The notes under the pieces: model-generated | Seen by the model: the letters and a program-made list of their open reading frames with translations, nothing else | Databases searched by the model: none | Told to the model about the DNA's origin: nothing | Source: Pseudomonadota bacterium | GTDB taxonomy: Bacteria > Pseudomonadota > Alphaproteobacteria > Caulobacterales > Caulobacteraceae | Direction of reading: 5' to 3' | Length of the DNA stretch: 10,450 nt | NCBI GenBank assembly: GCA_023424215.1 | Contig: JAFAEC010000193.1 | Location: forward strand, 1-10,450 | Translations under genes and position numbers: made by a program | In this document: positions 1 to 7,118 of the stretch, in pieces | Layout: every line of letters starts with the position of its first letter | Numbering within the stretch: position 1 is the first letter of the stretch

Positions 1-1202
1 CCACGGCCGGCGCCGCCGATCGGCACCTGCTGGAAGACGCCTTCGAAGCGCTGGTGGACCCGGTGCTGGTGGTGGCCGGCGGCGAGGCCGACGACCTGGC
101 GGGGCGGCGGGTGGTGCTGGCCAACGCCGCCGCGCGCGAGTTGCTGCGCATTCCACGCGAGGGCGCGTTGCTGGTCCCGGCCCTGCGCGAACCCGCGGTG
201 CTCGAAGCGGTGGACGAGGCGCTCTACGGCGGCGTCGAACGGACCACGGACTTCACCACGCCGGGCGCCCGGCCGCGGCACTGGCGGGCGATGACGCGCC
301 CACTGCCGGGCGGCGACGGGGCTGGGCCGCTGGCCCTGGTGGTGCTGCGCGACGAGACCGACGTGCGACGCATGGAGCTCATGCGGGTCGACTTCCTCGC
401 CAACGCCAGCCACGAACTGAAGACGCCGCTGGCCTCGCTGGCCGGCTTCATCGAGACGCTGAAGGGCCACGCCCGCGACGACGCCCGCGCCCGGGACAAA
501 TTCCTCGACATCATGGCGGTGCAGGCCGAGCGGATGAGCCGGCTGGTCGCCGACCTGCTGTCGCTGAGCCGGATCGAACTGAACGAGCACATTCCCCCCG
601 CCGGCCGGGTCGATCTGGTTCCGGCTGCGCGCGACGTGGTCGACGCTGTCGGCCTGCTGGCTGGGGAGCGCGGGGTGACGCTGAAGCTCGAGTCGCGCAG
701 CGGCCGGGCCCCGATCGCCGGGGATCGCGACGAGGTGGTGCAGGTCATCCAGAACCTTGTCGACAACGCCATCAAATATTCCGGCGCCGGTCAGACCGTG
801 GAGATCATGGTCAAGGCCGACGTGCCGCTGCAGGAAGCTGCGGCCGCATGGTCGGGCGGCGCGCGCGAGGGCGGCGTCACCCGTCTGCCGCTGCTCACCC
901 CGGACCGGGAGCCCGGCCAGCGCTACGCGGCGGTGATGGTGCGCGACCATGGTCCCGGCCTGGCGCGGGAGGCCCTGCCGCGGCTGACGGAACGCTTCTA
1001 CCGGGTCGAGGGTCAGAAGAGCGGGGAGCGTCCCGGCACCGGACTGGGGCTCGCCATCGTCAAGCACATCGTCAACCGCCACCGGGGCGGACTGACGGTG
1101 GAGAGCGCTCCCGGGCAGGGAGCCACCTTCACGGCCTACTTCCCGGTGGCGGCCGCGCGCGTCCCGCGTGACGCCGCGACGACGGACAGGCCGCTGCCGT
1201 AA
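1..1202 (+). CDS. phoR: Phosphate-regulon sensor histidine kinase PhoR, 5' end missing
   Basis: PhoR is the inner-membrane histidine kinase/phosphatase that controls PhoB according to phosphate supply. The frame is open from the left edge (first full codon at position 3). A GTG at 54 lies inside an ongoing PAS-like segment, so the true start and the N-terminal membrane anchor lie outside the window. Numbering codons from 54: PAS-like region to about 105; H-box with the phospho-acceptor His120 in NASHELKTPL; N-box around Asn238 (NLVDNAIKY); G1 box DHGPG at 298-302; F-box ERFYRVEG at 313-320; G2 box GTGLGLAIV at 328-336. The motifs LTERFYRVEG and GLAIVKH are close to PhoR of other proteobacteria, and the pst-phoU-phoB genes directly downstream settle the identity. 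About 60 residues separate Asn238 from the G1 box, more than in E. coli PhoR as I recall it. All catalytic motifs are intact. Confidence 0.95.
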   Translation, partial: TAGAADRHLLEDAFEALVDPVLVVAGGEADDLAGRRVVLANAAARELLRIPREGALLVPALREPAVLEAVDEALYGGVERTTDFTTPGARPRHWRAMTRPLPGGDGAGPLALVVLRDETDVRRMELMRVDFLANASHELKTPLASLAGFIETLKGHARDDARARDKFLDIMAVQAERMSRLVADLLSLSRIELNEHIPPAGRVDLVPAARDVVDAVGLLAGERGVTLKLESRSGRAPIAGDRDEVVQVIQNLVDNAIKYSGAGQTVEIMVKADVPLQEAAAAWSGGAREGGVTRLPLLTPDREPGQRYAAVMVRDHGPGLAREALPRLTERFYRVEGQKSGERPGTGLGLAIVKHIVNRHRGGLTVESAPGQGATFTAYFPVAAARVPRDAATTDRPLP

Positions 1203-1228
1203 CAGAACTGTCATGGCGGCGTCTTAAT
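1197..1228 (+). promoter_or_regulatory. Probable PhoB-binding Pho box and -10 element of the pst operon
   Basis: Positions 1197-1214 read CCGTAACAGAACTGTCAT. By hand this matches 14 of 18 positions of the classical Pho box (two CTGTCAT-type half sites 11 bp apart). The second half site, CTGTCAT at 1208-1214, is perfect. A weaker third unit with 11-bp phasing is GCGTCTT at 1219-1225. CTTAAT at 1223-1228 is a possible -10, 8 bp after the box; Pho-controlled promoters usually have the box in place of a -35. The first half site covers the phoR stop codon (1200-1202). The position just upstream of pstC fits PhoB autoregulation. PhoB binding is inferred from the sequence match and context. Confidence 0.65.
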
Positions 1229-1307
1229 CCGCTGACCATTCGTGGGCAGGTTCCGGCGCGGACCGCTCCAGGCGACCGGTCCACCGCGATTCTCACCCCG
1301 GACGCCG

Positions 1308-2738
1308 ATGACCTGGCTTTTCCTGCCGATCCTGATCGCCGCCGCCGTCGCCGCCTTCCTGGGCGGGCGGGCGCTGGCGCGTCGCCGTTCGGCCGGGCGG
1401 CGCGCGCATTCGCGACCCGGGCAGCACGGGGCTCTGGCGCTGATCTTCACCGCCGTGCCCGCCGTCGCGGTGCTGCTGGCGGCCGCCGTGTTCGCGCCGG
1501 GCGTCGAGCAGCAGCTGATGGCCTCGGGCGCCCCTGAGTCGGTGCAGGAGCTGGAGCCGTTCCGCCGCCAGGCCTTCTACGCCGACGCCGCCTCGGTCGG
1601 GGCCGGACGCCCGGCCGCGCAGATCTGGCCGGCCCCCTACGCCGAACTGCTGCCCGCCGAAGGCCGTCGCGCCGCGCGCATTCACCTGATGCTGTCGCTG
1701 GGCGGCTGGGTCGCGGCCCTGCTCGCCGCGGCGATCGGCGCGCTCTACGCCCTCAGCTGCATCCGCCCGGGCCTGCGCGCGCGCAACCGCGTCGAGGGCT
1801 GGATCGTCGGCACCCTGTCCGCCTGCTCGGCCGTGGCGGTGCTGACCACCATCGGCATCGTCGCCTCGCTGGTGTTCGACTCGACCCGCTTCTTCGCCTC
1901 GGTGCCGATCACCGAATTCCTGTTCGGCGCCCAGTGGAGCCCCCAGACAGCGATCCGCGCCGACCAGGTCGGGTCGACCGGCGCCTTCGGGGCCCTGCCG
2001 CTGTTCGCGGGCACCTTCCTGATCATGCTGATAGCCATGGCCGTGGCGGCCCCGGTCGGGCTGTTCTCGGCCATCTACCTGTCCGAATACGCCGGGCCGG
2101 CCTTCCGGGCCACGGTCAAGCCGGTGCTGGAGATCCTCGCCGGCGTGCCCACCGTGGTCTACGGCTTCTTCGCCGCCCTGACCGTGGGACCGGCGATGCG
2201 CGGCTTCTTCAACGGCATCGGCGCCCTGCTCGCCGGCGGCCCGCTGGACGGGCTCGGGCAGTACCTCATGCTGGTCCAGAACCAGATGGCCCTGGTCGCC
2301 GGCGGGGTGATGGGCATCATGCTGATCCCCTTCGTCAGCTCCCTGTCCGACGACATCATCAACGCCGTGCCCCAGTCGCTGCGCGACGGCTCCTACGCCA
2401 TGGGGGCCACGAAATCCGAGACGGTCAGCCGGGTGCTGCTGCCGGCCGCCCTGCCCGGCGTCGCCGGCGCGATGCTGCTGGCCATGTCGCGCGCCATCGG
2501 CGAGACCATGATCGTGACCATGGCCGCGGGCCTCGCGGCGCGCCTGACCCTCAATCCGCTGGACACGGTCACCACCGTCACGGTGCAGATCGTCACCCTG
2601 CTGACCGGCGACCAGGAGTTCGACAGCCCCAAGACGCTGGCGGCCTTCGGCCTGGGCCTGACCCTGTTCGTGGTCACCCTGCTGCTGAACATCATCGCCC
2701 AGCGCATCGTCATCACCTACCGGCAGCAATATGACTGA
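1308..2738 (+). CDS. pstC: Phosphate ABC transporter permease PstC
   Basis: PstC is one of the two membrane permeases of the high-affinity phosphate importer PstSCAB. The 476-residue form chosen here is longer than E. coli PstC (about 320), because of the extra N-terminal region typical of the long alpha- and gammaproteobacterial forms (DUF3708 type). Visible parts: a hydrophobic N-terminal helix (3-19), a second near 43-64, a third near 129-150, a fourth near 166-190, and then the permease core from about 228. The core carries the EAA-type loop AMGATKSETVSRVLLPAALP (364-383), followed by the conserved SRAIGET. A GTG at 1242 would add 22 Arg/Pro-rich residues. I prefer ATG 1308 because the membrane helix then begins at the N-terminus, as in relatives, and it leaves room for a leader after the Pho-box promoter. 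Neither start has a clear Shine-Dalgarno. The end overlaps pstA by 8 bp. Confidence 0.93.
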   Translation: MTWLFLPILIAAAVAAFLGGRALARRRSAGRRAHSRPGQHGALALIFTAVPAVAVLLAAAVFAPGVEQQLMASGAPESVQELEPFRRQAFYADAASVGAGRPAAQIWPAPYAELLPAEGRRAARIHLMLSLGGWVAALLAAAIGALYALSCIRPGLRARNRVEGWIVGTLSACSAVAVLTTIGIVASLVFDSTRFFASVPITEFLFGAQWSPQTAIRADQVGSTGAFGALPLFAGTFLIMLIAMAVAAPVGLFSAIYLSEYAGPAFRATVKPVLEILAGVPTVVYGFFAALTVGPAMRGFFNGIGALLAGGPLDGLGQYLMLVQNQMALVAGGVMGIMLIPFVSSLSDDIINAVPQSLRDGSYAMGATKSETVSRVLLPAALPGVAGAMLLAMSRAIGETMIVTMAAGLAARLTLNPLDTVTTVTVQIVTLLTGDQEFDSPKTLAAFGLGLTLFVVTLLLNIIAQRIVITYRQQYD

Positions 2739-4017
2739 GGCGACGCACATCGACGGCGCGCGCGTGGACCGGCTCAGGGCCGGGCTGAAGCGGCGCTATG
2801 CGCGCGAGCGGCGCTTCCGCGCCTATGGTCTGCTGGCGATCGCGGTGGCCGTCGGCTTCCTGCTGCTGCTGCTCGGCCGCATCGTCGAGCAGGGCCACAC
2901 CGCCTTCTACGGCCACACCATGACCGCGCCGGTCTACATGGATCCCGCGCGCGTCGACCGGGCCTATCCCCAGGGCACCAATTTCGAACAGCTGGTGGCC
3001 GAGCAGCAGCTGCGCCGCCTCGGCGTCGTCGACGACGCCGGGGGCGCGCAAGCTACGGCCATGCGCGGCCTGTTCTCGTCCGAGCTCAAGTTCATCGCCG
3101 CCGAACGGATCACGCGTCAGCCGGGCCTGATCGGCCAGACCGTGACCCTGTCCGCCCCGCTGTCGGACGACGCCGACCTGTACCTGAAGGGCGAGATCTC
3201 GAAGGACACCCCGCCCGAGCAGCGCCGCCTGTCGGACCAGCAAATCGCCTGGCTCGACCGGATGGACGCCGACGGCCAGATCGCCGCCCGCTTCAACACC
3301 GGCCTGTTCACCCGGGGCGACTCGACCGAGCCCGAGCTGGCCGGGGTGCTGGGGGCGGTGATCGGCACGGCCCTGATGCTGCTGGTCACGGCCCTGATCG
3401 CCATCCCGCTGGGCGTCGGCGCGGCCGTCTATCTGGAGGAGTTCGCGCCCCGCAACCGGCTGACCGACCTGATCGAGGTCAACATCAACAACCTCGCCGC
3501 CGTGCCGTCGATCATCTACGGCCTGCTCGGCCTGGCCCTGTTCATCAACTGGATGCACCTGCCGCGCGCCAGCCCGCTGGTCGGCGGTCTGGTGCTGGCC
3601 CTGATGGCCCTGCCGACCATCATCATCGCCACCCGCTCGTCGCTGAAGGCGGTGCCGCCGTCGATCCGCGAAGCCGCCCTGGCCATGGGCGCCTCGAAGA
3701 CCCAGACGGTGTTCCAGCACACCCTGCCGCTGGCCATGCCGGGGGTGATGACCGGGGCGATCATCTCCATGGCCCACGCCCTCGGCGAGACCGCGCCCCT
3801 GCTGCTGATCGGCATGGTCAGCTTCGTGCCCGGCCTGCCGCACAGCCTGGTCGAGCCGACCGGCGCCCTGCCCTCGCTGGTCTACATCTGGGAAAACGCC
3901 TCGGAGCGCGCCTTCCACGAGCGCACCGCGGCCGCCATCCTGGTCCTGCTCGCCTTCATGATCGTCATGAACGCCGCCGCCATCGTGCTGCGCCGGCGCT
4001 TCGAACGCCGGTGGTAA
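2731..4017 (+). CDS. pstA: Phosphate ABC transporter permease PstA
   Basis: PstA is the second membrane permease of the phosphate importer, pairing with PstC over the PstB ATPase dimer. It has 428 residues against about 296 in E. coli. The surplus is an N-terminal region with one membrane helix (31-50) and a periplasmic domain of about 150 residues of the DUF3333 type found in long PstA proteins. The permease core begins near 205 and holds five or more hydrophobic stretches, the motif NINNLAAVPSIIYGLLGLAL, the EAA loop with REAALAMGASKTQTVFQHTL (from about residue 313) and HALGETAPLLLIG. The ATG lies inside the end of pstC (ATGACTGA, sharing 8 bp) and has no Shine-Dalgarno, which points to translational coupling. 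Its stop is 4 bp before pstB. Confidence 0.94.
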   Translation: MTEATHIDGARVDRLRAGLKRRYARERRFRAYGLLAIAVAVGFLLLLLGRIVEQGHTAFYGHTMTAPVYMDPARVDRAYPQGTNFEQLVAEQQLRRLGVVDDAGGAQATAMRGLFSSELKFIAAERITRQPGLIGQTVTLSAPLSDDADLYLKGEISKDTPPEQRRLSDQQIAWLDRMDADGQIAARFNTGLFTRGDSTEPELAGVLGAVIGTALMLLVTALIAIPLGVGAAVYLEEFAPRNRLTDLIEVNINNLAAVPSIIYGLLGLALFINWMHLPRASPLVGGLVLALMALPTIIIATRSSLKAVPPSIREAALAMGASKTQTVFQHTLPLAMPGVMTGAIISMAHALGETAPLLLIGMVSFVPGLPHSLVEPTGALPSLVYIWENASERAFHERTAAAILVLLAFMIVMNAAAIVLRRRFERRW

Positions 4018-4021
4018 GACA

Positions 4022-4966
4022 ATGAAGTTCAAGCTCTTCCGCGCCCCGGAAGGCCGCAACGGCGGCCCCGCCGATCCGACCGACGTGCCGCGCATGGGCG
4101 GTCAGGTCCTGCCCGCCGCCGACGCCGCCCCGCAACGCGAAGCGGAAGCCCCGGCGACGCCGCTTGCCCCCGCTCCGAAGCCGACCGCCGCGGCCGGCGG
4201 CCCGGTCGGCGCGACCAAGATCTGCGCCCGGGACGTCTCGGTCTTCTACGGCGACAAGCAGGCGCTCTACGACGTCTCGCTGGACATTCCGGACAAGACG
4301 GTGACCGCGCTGATCGGTCCGTCCGGCTGCGGCAAGTCGACCTTCCTGCGGACCATGAACCGCATGAACGACACCATCCCGCACGCCCGGGTGACCGGAC
4401 GGATCGAGATGGACGGCGAGGACATCAACGCGAAGTCGGTCGACCCGGTGCTGCTGCGCGCCCGCGTCGGCATGGTGTTCCAGAAGCCCAACCCCTTCCC
4501 CAAGTCGATCTACGAGAACGTCGCCTACGGCCCGCGCATCCACGGCCTGGCGACCTCGAAGGGCGAGCTGGACGACATCGTCCAGGCCTCTCTGAAGCGC
4601 GCCGGACTGTGGGAGGAGGTCGCCGACCGCCTGCACGCGCCCGGCACCGGCCTGTCCGGCGGCCAGCAGCAGCGCCTCGTCATCGCCCGGGCCATCGCGG
4701 TGGAGCCGGAGGTGATCCTGATGGACGAGCCCTGTTCGGCGCTCGACCCCATCGCCACGGCCAAGATCGAGGAGCTGATCGACGAGCTGCGCGAGCGCTA
4801 CTGCATCGTCATCGTCACCCACTCCATGGCCCAGGCCGCGCGGGTCAGCCAGCGCACCGCCTTCTTCCACCTCGGCCGACTCATCGAGACCGGCGACACG
4901 GAAGACATCTTCACCAACCCGCGCGAGCGCCGCACGCTCGACTACATCACCGGCCGCTTCGGCTAG
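4022..4966 (+). CDS. pstB: Phosphate ABC transporter ATP-binding protein PstB, with N-terminal extension
   Basis: PstB hydrolyses ATP to drive phosphate import through PstC/PstA on the cytoplasmic face. All ABC motifs are present: Walker A GPSGCGKST (99-107), Q-loop GMVFQKPNPFP with Gln154, signature LSGGQQQ (211-217), Walker B ending in Asp235-Glu236 (LMDEPCSALDP) and the H-loop His267 (VTHSMAQA). QKPNPFP and DEPCSALDP are hallmarks of PstB rather than other ABC ATPases. The protein has 314 residues against the usual 250-270. The excess is residues 1-64: a short basic start (MKFKLFR) and then a Pro/Ala-rich, probably disordered stretch. I kept ATG 4022 because it is 4 bp after pstA. An internal ATG at 4094 has no ribosome-binding site and would still leave an extension. 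Confidence 0.95.
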   Translation: MKFKLFRAPEGRNGGPADPTDVPRMGGQVLPAADAAPQREAEAPATPLAPAPKPTAAAGGPVGATKICARDVSVFYGDKQALYDVSLDIPDKTVTALIGPSGCGKSTFLRTMNRMNDTIPHARVTGRIEMDGEDINAKSVDPVLLRARVGMVFQKPNPFPKSIYENVAYGPRIHGLATSKGELDDIVQASLKRAGLWEEVADRLHAPGTGLSGGQQQRLVIARAIAVEPEVILMDEPCSALDPIATAKIEELIDELRERYCIVIVTHSMAQAARVSQRTAFFHLGRLIETGDTEDIFTNPRERRTLDYITGRFG

Positions 4967-4976
4967 GACCGCCGTC

Positions 4977-5699
4977 ATGACCCAGCACACCGTCAAGGCC
5001 TACGGGGACGAGCTGAACCAGCTCACCGCCGAAGTGGCGCGCATGGGCGGCCTGGCGGAGGCCCAGGTGGCCGACGCGGTCGAGTCGGTCGCCCGCCGCG
5101 ATGTCGCCCTCGCCCGCGCCGTGGTCGAGCGCGACGCGCGGCTGGACGGCCTGCACCGCGAGATCGAGAAGAAGGCCATCCGCCTGATCGCCCTGCGCGC
5201 GCCGGTCGCCTCGGACCTGCGCAAGACTCTCGCCTCGATGAAGCTGGCCACCGACCTCGAGCGCACCGGCGACCTGGCCAAGAACATCGCCAAGCGGGCG
5301 CTGATCCTCGCCGAGGGCGAGCCGATGCAGCCGCTGACGCGCTCGATCGAGCGGATGGGCAAGCTGGTCTCGACCCGCCTGCGCGACGTGCTGGACGCCT
5401 ACGCCGCCGCCGAGGTCGAGCGGGCCATTTCGGTGTGGAACACCGACGACGAGGTCGACGAGCACTACAACGCCCTGTTCCGCGAGCTGCTGACCTACAT
5501 GATGGGCGACCCCCGCACGATCGGGGCCTGCACCCATCTGCTGTTCATGGCCAAGAACCTCGAGCGGATCGGCGACCACGCCACCAACATCGCCGAGACC
5601 ATCCACTACGAGATCACCGGACTGGAGTTCACCGGCGAACGGCCGCGCTGGACTCCCGATCCGGCCGAACCCGCCTCGCCCGAAACCACGTCCGCCTGA
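4977..5699 (+). CDS. phoU: Phosphate signalling protein PhoU
   Basis: PhoU is the cytoplasmic, membrane-associated negative regulator that connects the Pst transporter with PhoR, keeping PhoB inactive when phosphate is plentiful. The 240-residue length is normal. The protein is an all-helical tandem repeat: the first half carries LERTGDLAKNIAKRA with the metal-site residues Glu95 and Asp99, and the second carries LERIGDHATNIAE with Glu196 and Asp200. This E-x-x-x-D pairing in each three-helix bundle is the family signature. The last 20 residues are Pro/Thr-rich and probably flexible. AGGA at 4965-4968, overlapping the pstB stop, stands 8 nt before the ATG and acts as ribosome-binding site. 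Only 10 bp separate it from pstB, so it is cotranscribed. Confidence 0.95.
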   Translation: MTQHTVKAYGDELNQLTAEVARMGGLAEAQVADAVESVARRDVALARAVVERDARLDGLHREIEKKAIRLIALRAPVASDLRKTLASMKLATDLERTGDLAKNIAKRALILAEGEPMQPLTRSIERMGKLVSTRLRDVLDAYAAAEVERAISVWNTDDEVDEHYNALFRELLTYMMGDPRTIGACTHLLFMAKNLERIGDHATNIAETIHYEITGLEFTGERPRWTPDPAEPASPETTSA

Positions 5700-5704
5700 A
5701 GCCC

Positions 5705-5710
5705 GGAGAG
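5705..5710 (+). promoter_or_regulatory. Ribosome-binding site fixing the phoB GTG start
   Basis: GGAGAG lies 6 nt before GTG 5717. It is one of the few good Shine-Dalgarno sequences in the operon, and it rules out a longer phoB reading that would run back into phoU in another frame. Confidence 0.75.
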
Positions 5711-5716
5711 TTCGAC

Positions 5717-6406
5717 GTGCAGCCCTATGTTCTGGTGATGGAAGACGAGGACGCGCTGGCGACGCTGCTGTCCTACAATCTGGAGAAGGAAGGCTACCAC
5801 GTGGTGGTGGCTTCGGACGGCGAGGAGGGCATGCTGCAGATCGACGAGCGGCTCCCCGATCTGGTGCTGCTCGACTGGATGCTGCCCAAGCTGTCCGGCA
5901 TCGAGGTCTGCCGCCGCATCCGCGGCAAAGCCGAGACCCGCAACCTGCCGATCATCATGCTGACCGCGCGCGGCGAGGAGTCGGACCGCGTGCGCGGGCT
6001 GGACACCGGCGCCGACGACTACCTGACCAAGCCCTTCTCGATGACCGAGCTGACCGCGCGCATCCGCGCCGTCCTGCGCCGCATCCGGCCGGGCCTGGCC
6101 GACGACCGCATCAGCCACGGCGACATCGTCATCGACCGCGTCGCCCATCGGGTCCGCCGCGCCAACCAGGAGATCCACCTCGGGCCCACCGAGTTCCGCC
6201 TGCTGGATCACTTCATGCAGCATCCCGGCCGGGTGTTCAGTCGCGAACAGCTGCTCGACGCCGTCTGGGGCTCTGACGTCTACGTCGAGGCCCGCACCGT
6301 CGACGTCCACGTCGGCCGCCTGCGCAAGGCGCTGAACGTCGAAGGCACGATAAACCCGATCCGCACCGTGCGCTCGGCCGGCTATTCGCTCGATCTCGGG
6401 GGCTGA
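5717..6406 (+). CDS. phoB: Phosphate-regulon response regulator PhoB
   Basis: PhoB is the OmpR-family transcription factor that, once phosphorylated by PhoR, binds Pho boxes and activates phosphate-starvation genes. It has 229 residues, the same as E. coli PhoB by my recollection. The receiver domain (about 1-122) has the acidic pocket Glu9-Asp10, the phospho-acceptor Asp53 (LLDWMLP), Thr83 and Lys105 (LTKPF). The winged-helix DNA-binding domain spans about 127-226 and includes GPTEFRLLDHFMQHPGRVFS and the recognition region RTVDVHVGRLRKAL. The start is GTG 5717, chosen for the ribosome-binding site 6 nt upstream and because it puts Glu9, Asp10 and Asp53 at family-standard positions. The open frame runs further upstream, but there it only overlaps phoU. 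The gene sits 17 bp after phoU in the same operon. Confidence 0.96.
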   Translation: MQPYVLVMEDEDALATLLSYNLEKEGYHVVVASDGEEGMLQIDERLPDLVLLDWMLPKLSGIEVCRRIRGKAETRNLPIIMLTARGEESDRVRGLDTGADDYLTKPFSMTELTARIRAVLRRIRPGLADDRISHGDIVIDRVAHRVRRANQEIHLGPTEFRLLDHFMQHPGRVFSREQLLDAVWGSDVYVEARTVDVHVGRLRKALNVEGTINPIRTVRSAGYSLDLGG

Positions 6407-6417
6407 GTTCCGGGGAA

Positions 6418-6447
6418 GAGCGTCCGCCGGGCGGACAGACGTCGCTC
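6418..6447 (+). terminator. Nested hairpin after phoB, possible operon terminator
   Basis: An inner perfect repeat GTCCGCC/GGCGGAC (6422-6436, realistic loop CGG) lies within an outer pair GAGCG (6418-6422) and CGCTC (6443-6447); the two share one base, so outer and inner stems cannot both form at full length. It begins 12 nt after the phoB stop. There is no T-run behind it, so intrinsic termination is uncertain. Confidence 0.35.
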
Positions 6448-6498
6448 GGTTCAGGCGTCGATGCGGACAAACGCGACTCCGGCTGCTATCGACAGTTC

Positions 6499-7029
6499 AT
6501 GCGAGCGCAAACGATTGTGGGCGCCTTGATGATCCTGGCGCCGACCCAACCGACCCAGGCCCAGGAGGCGCCCATGCGCCGCGGCAGCCTCGTGACGATC
6601 ACGGTCGCGGAAGATCGGCACTACACGCTCGCCCATGAGATCATCATCGAGCCAGCGGACTTTATTGCGGCTCGGACGGAAGCGCAGGTGGAGGGCCGCA
6701 GCTGGAAGGCCACACGGATTTCGACGAGAGGCGTAGACGAAATCCGATCTGACACGTGCCCCGCACTGCGCACGGTCGCCCTGTCCTTCGGGGACTTGCC
6801 CGACGTGCCCATCACGCCAATGCCGTTCCACCTTCACGCCGAGGCGGAGCCCCTGCCTCCAACCCGCAAGGACGGTTTCGTGACGCAGTTGAGGTTCCCG
6901 GCGCAAACCGGGGACGGCTCTTACGCCGTGATCGAGATCACTCAAGGCAACGTCTACGCACAGTGGGGCCATGACGCCGTCTCGACGTTGCTGGAATGCT
7001 GGGAGCCTCTGACGCCCGGCAACGACTAG
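6499..7029 (+). CDS. Hypothetical protein, probably secreted
   Basis: I do not recognise this 176-residue protein. Residues 1-21 look like a signal peptide: a short start with one Arg, hydrophobic core TIVGALMILA, then a Pro/Gln-rich segment ending in TQA before QE, a plausible signal-peptidase site. The mature part is mixed polar, with segments that could form beta strands (LVTITVAED, LAHEIIIEPADFI, SYAVIEITQGNVYAQW) and no further membrane helix. Two cysteines, Cys87 and Cys167, could form one disulfide if it is exported. Codon use is less GC-extreme than in the flanking genes (for example TTT ATT, AGA and GTA codons), so it may be poorly conserved or acquired. No good Shine-Dalgarno precedes the ATG. 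Coding status rests on the signal peptide and on a sensible composition compared with the other frames. Its position after phoB does not prove a link to phosphate, and I see no Pho box. Confidence 0.65.
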   Translation: MRAQTIVGALMILAPTQPTQAQEAPMRRGSLVTITVAEDRHYTLAHEIIIEPADFIAARTEAQVEGRSWKATRISTRGVDEIRSDTCPALRTVALSFGDLPDVPITPMPFHLHAEAEPLPPTRKDGFVTQLRFPAQTGDGSYAVIEITQGNVYAQWGHDAVSTLLECWEPLTPGND

Positions 7030-7033
7030 TCCT

Positions 7034-7072
7034 GTCCGCCGCCGCCCATGCTGACCGTGGGCTGCTGCCGGC
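7034..7072. terminator. Imperfect inverted repeat between convergent genes
   Basis: The arms 7034-7048 and 7058-7072 pair at 11 of 15 positions, with a perfect inner stem GCCCA/TGGGC and a 9-nt loop. It lies in the 89-bp gap between the hypothetical gene and the photolyase gene, which face each other. It could act as a terminator in both directions, but there are no T-runs and the pairing is imperfect. The rest of the gap shows nothing. Confidence 0.22.
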
Positions 7073-7118
7073 GCTCGCTCCCGACAAGTGCAGCCGCCTG
7101 CCCCGCCGACGGGAAGGA

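Noticed and set aside
1230..1240. A fourth Pho-box unit around CTGACCAT
   Set aside because: It is out of 11-bp phase with the other units and matches only by shifting two bases.
1242..1307. GTG 1242 as the pstC start
   Set aside because: It would add 22 Arg/Pro-rich residues before the first membrane helix, lacks a ribosome-binding site and lies almost at the predicted transcript start.
1293..2750. A 485-codon minus-strand open frame opposite pstC
   Set aside because: It is low complexity (Gly, Gln, His, Asp, Arg-rich) with no recognisable domain, and it mirrors the pstC codon pattern.
2713..4996. Two long minus-strand open frames (2713-4095 and 3965-4996) opposite pstA and pstB
   Set aside because: They have the same antisense character; the plus-strand genes carry complete family motifs and operon spacing.
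5435..5716. An upstream extension of phoB to 5435
   Set aside because: It overlaps phoU in another frame, and the ribosome-binding site before GTG 5717 together with Asp53 numbering fixes the shorter form.
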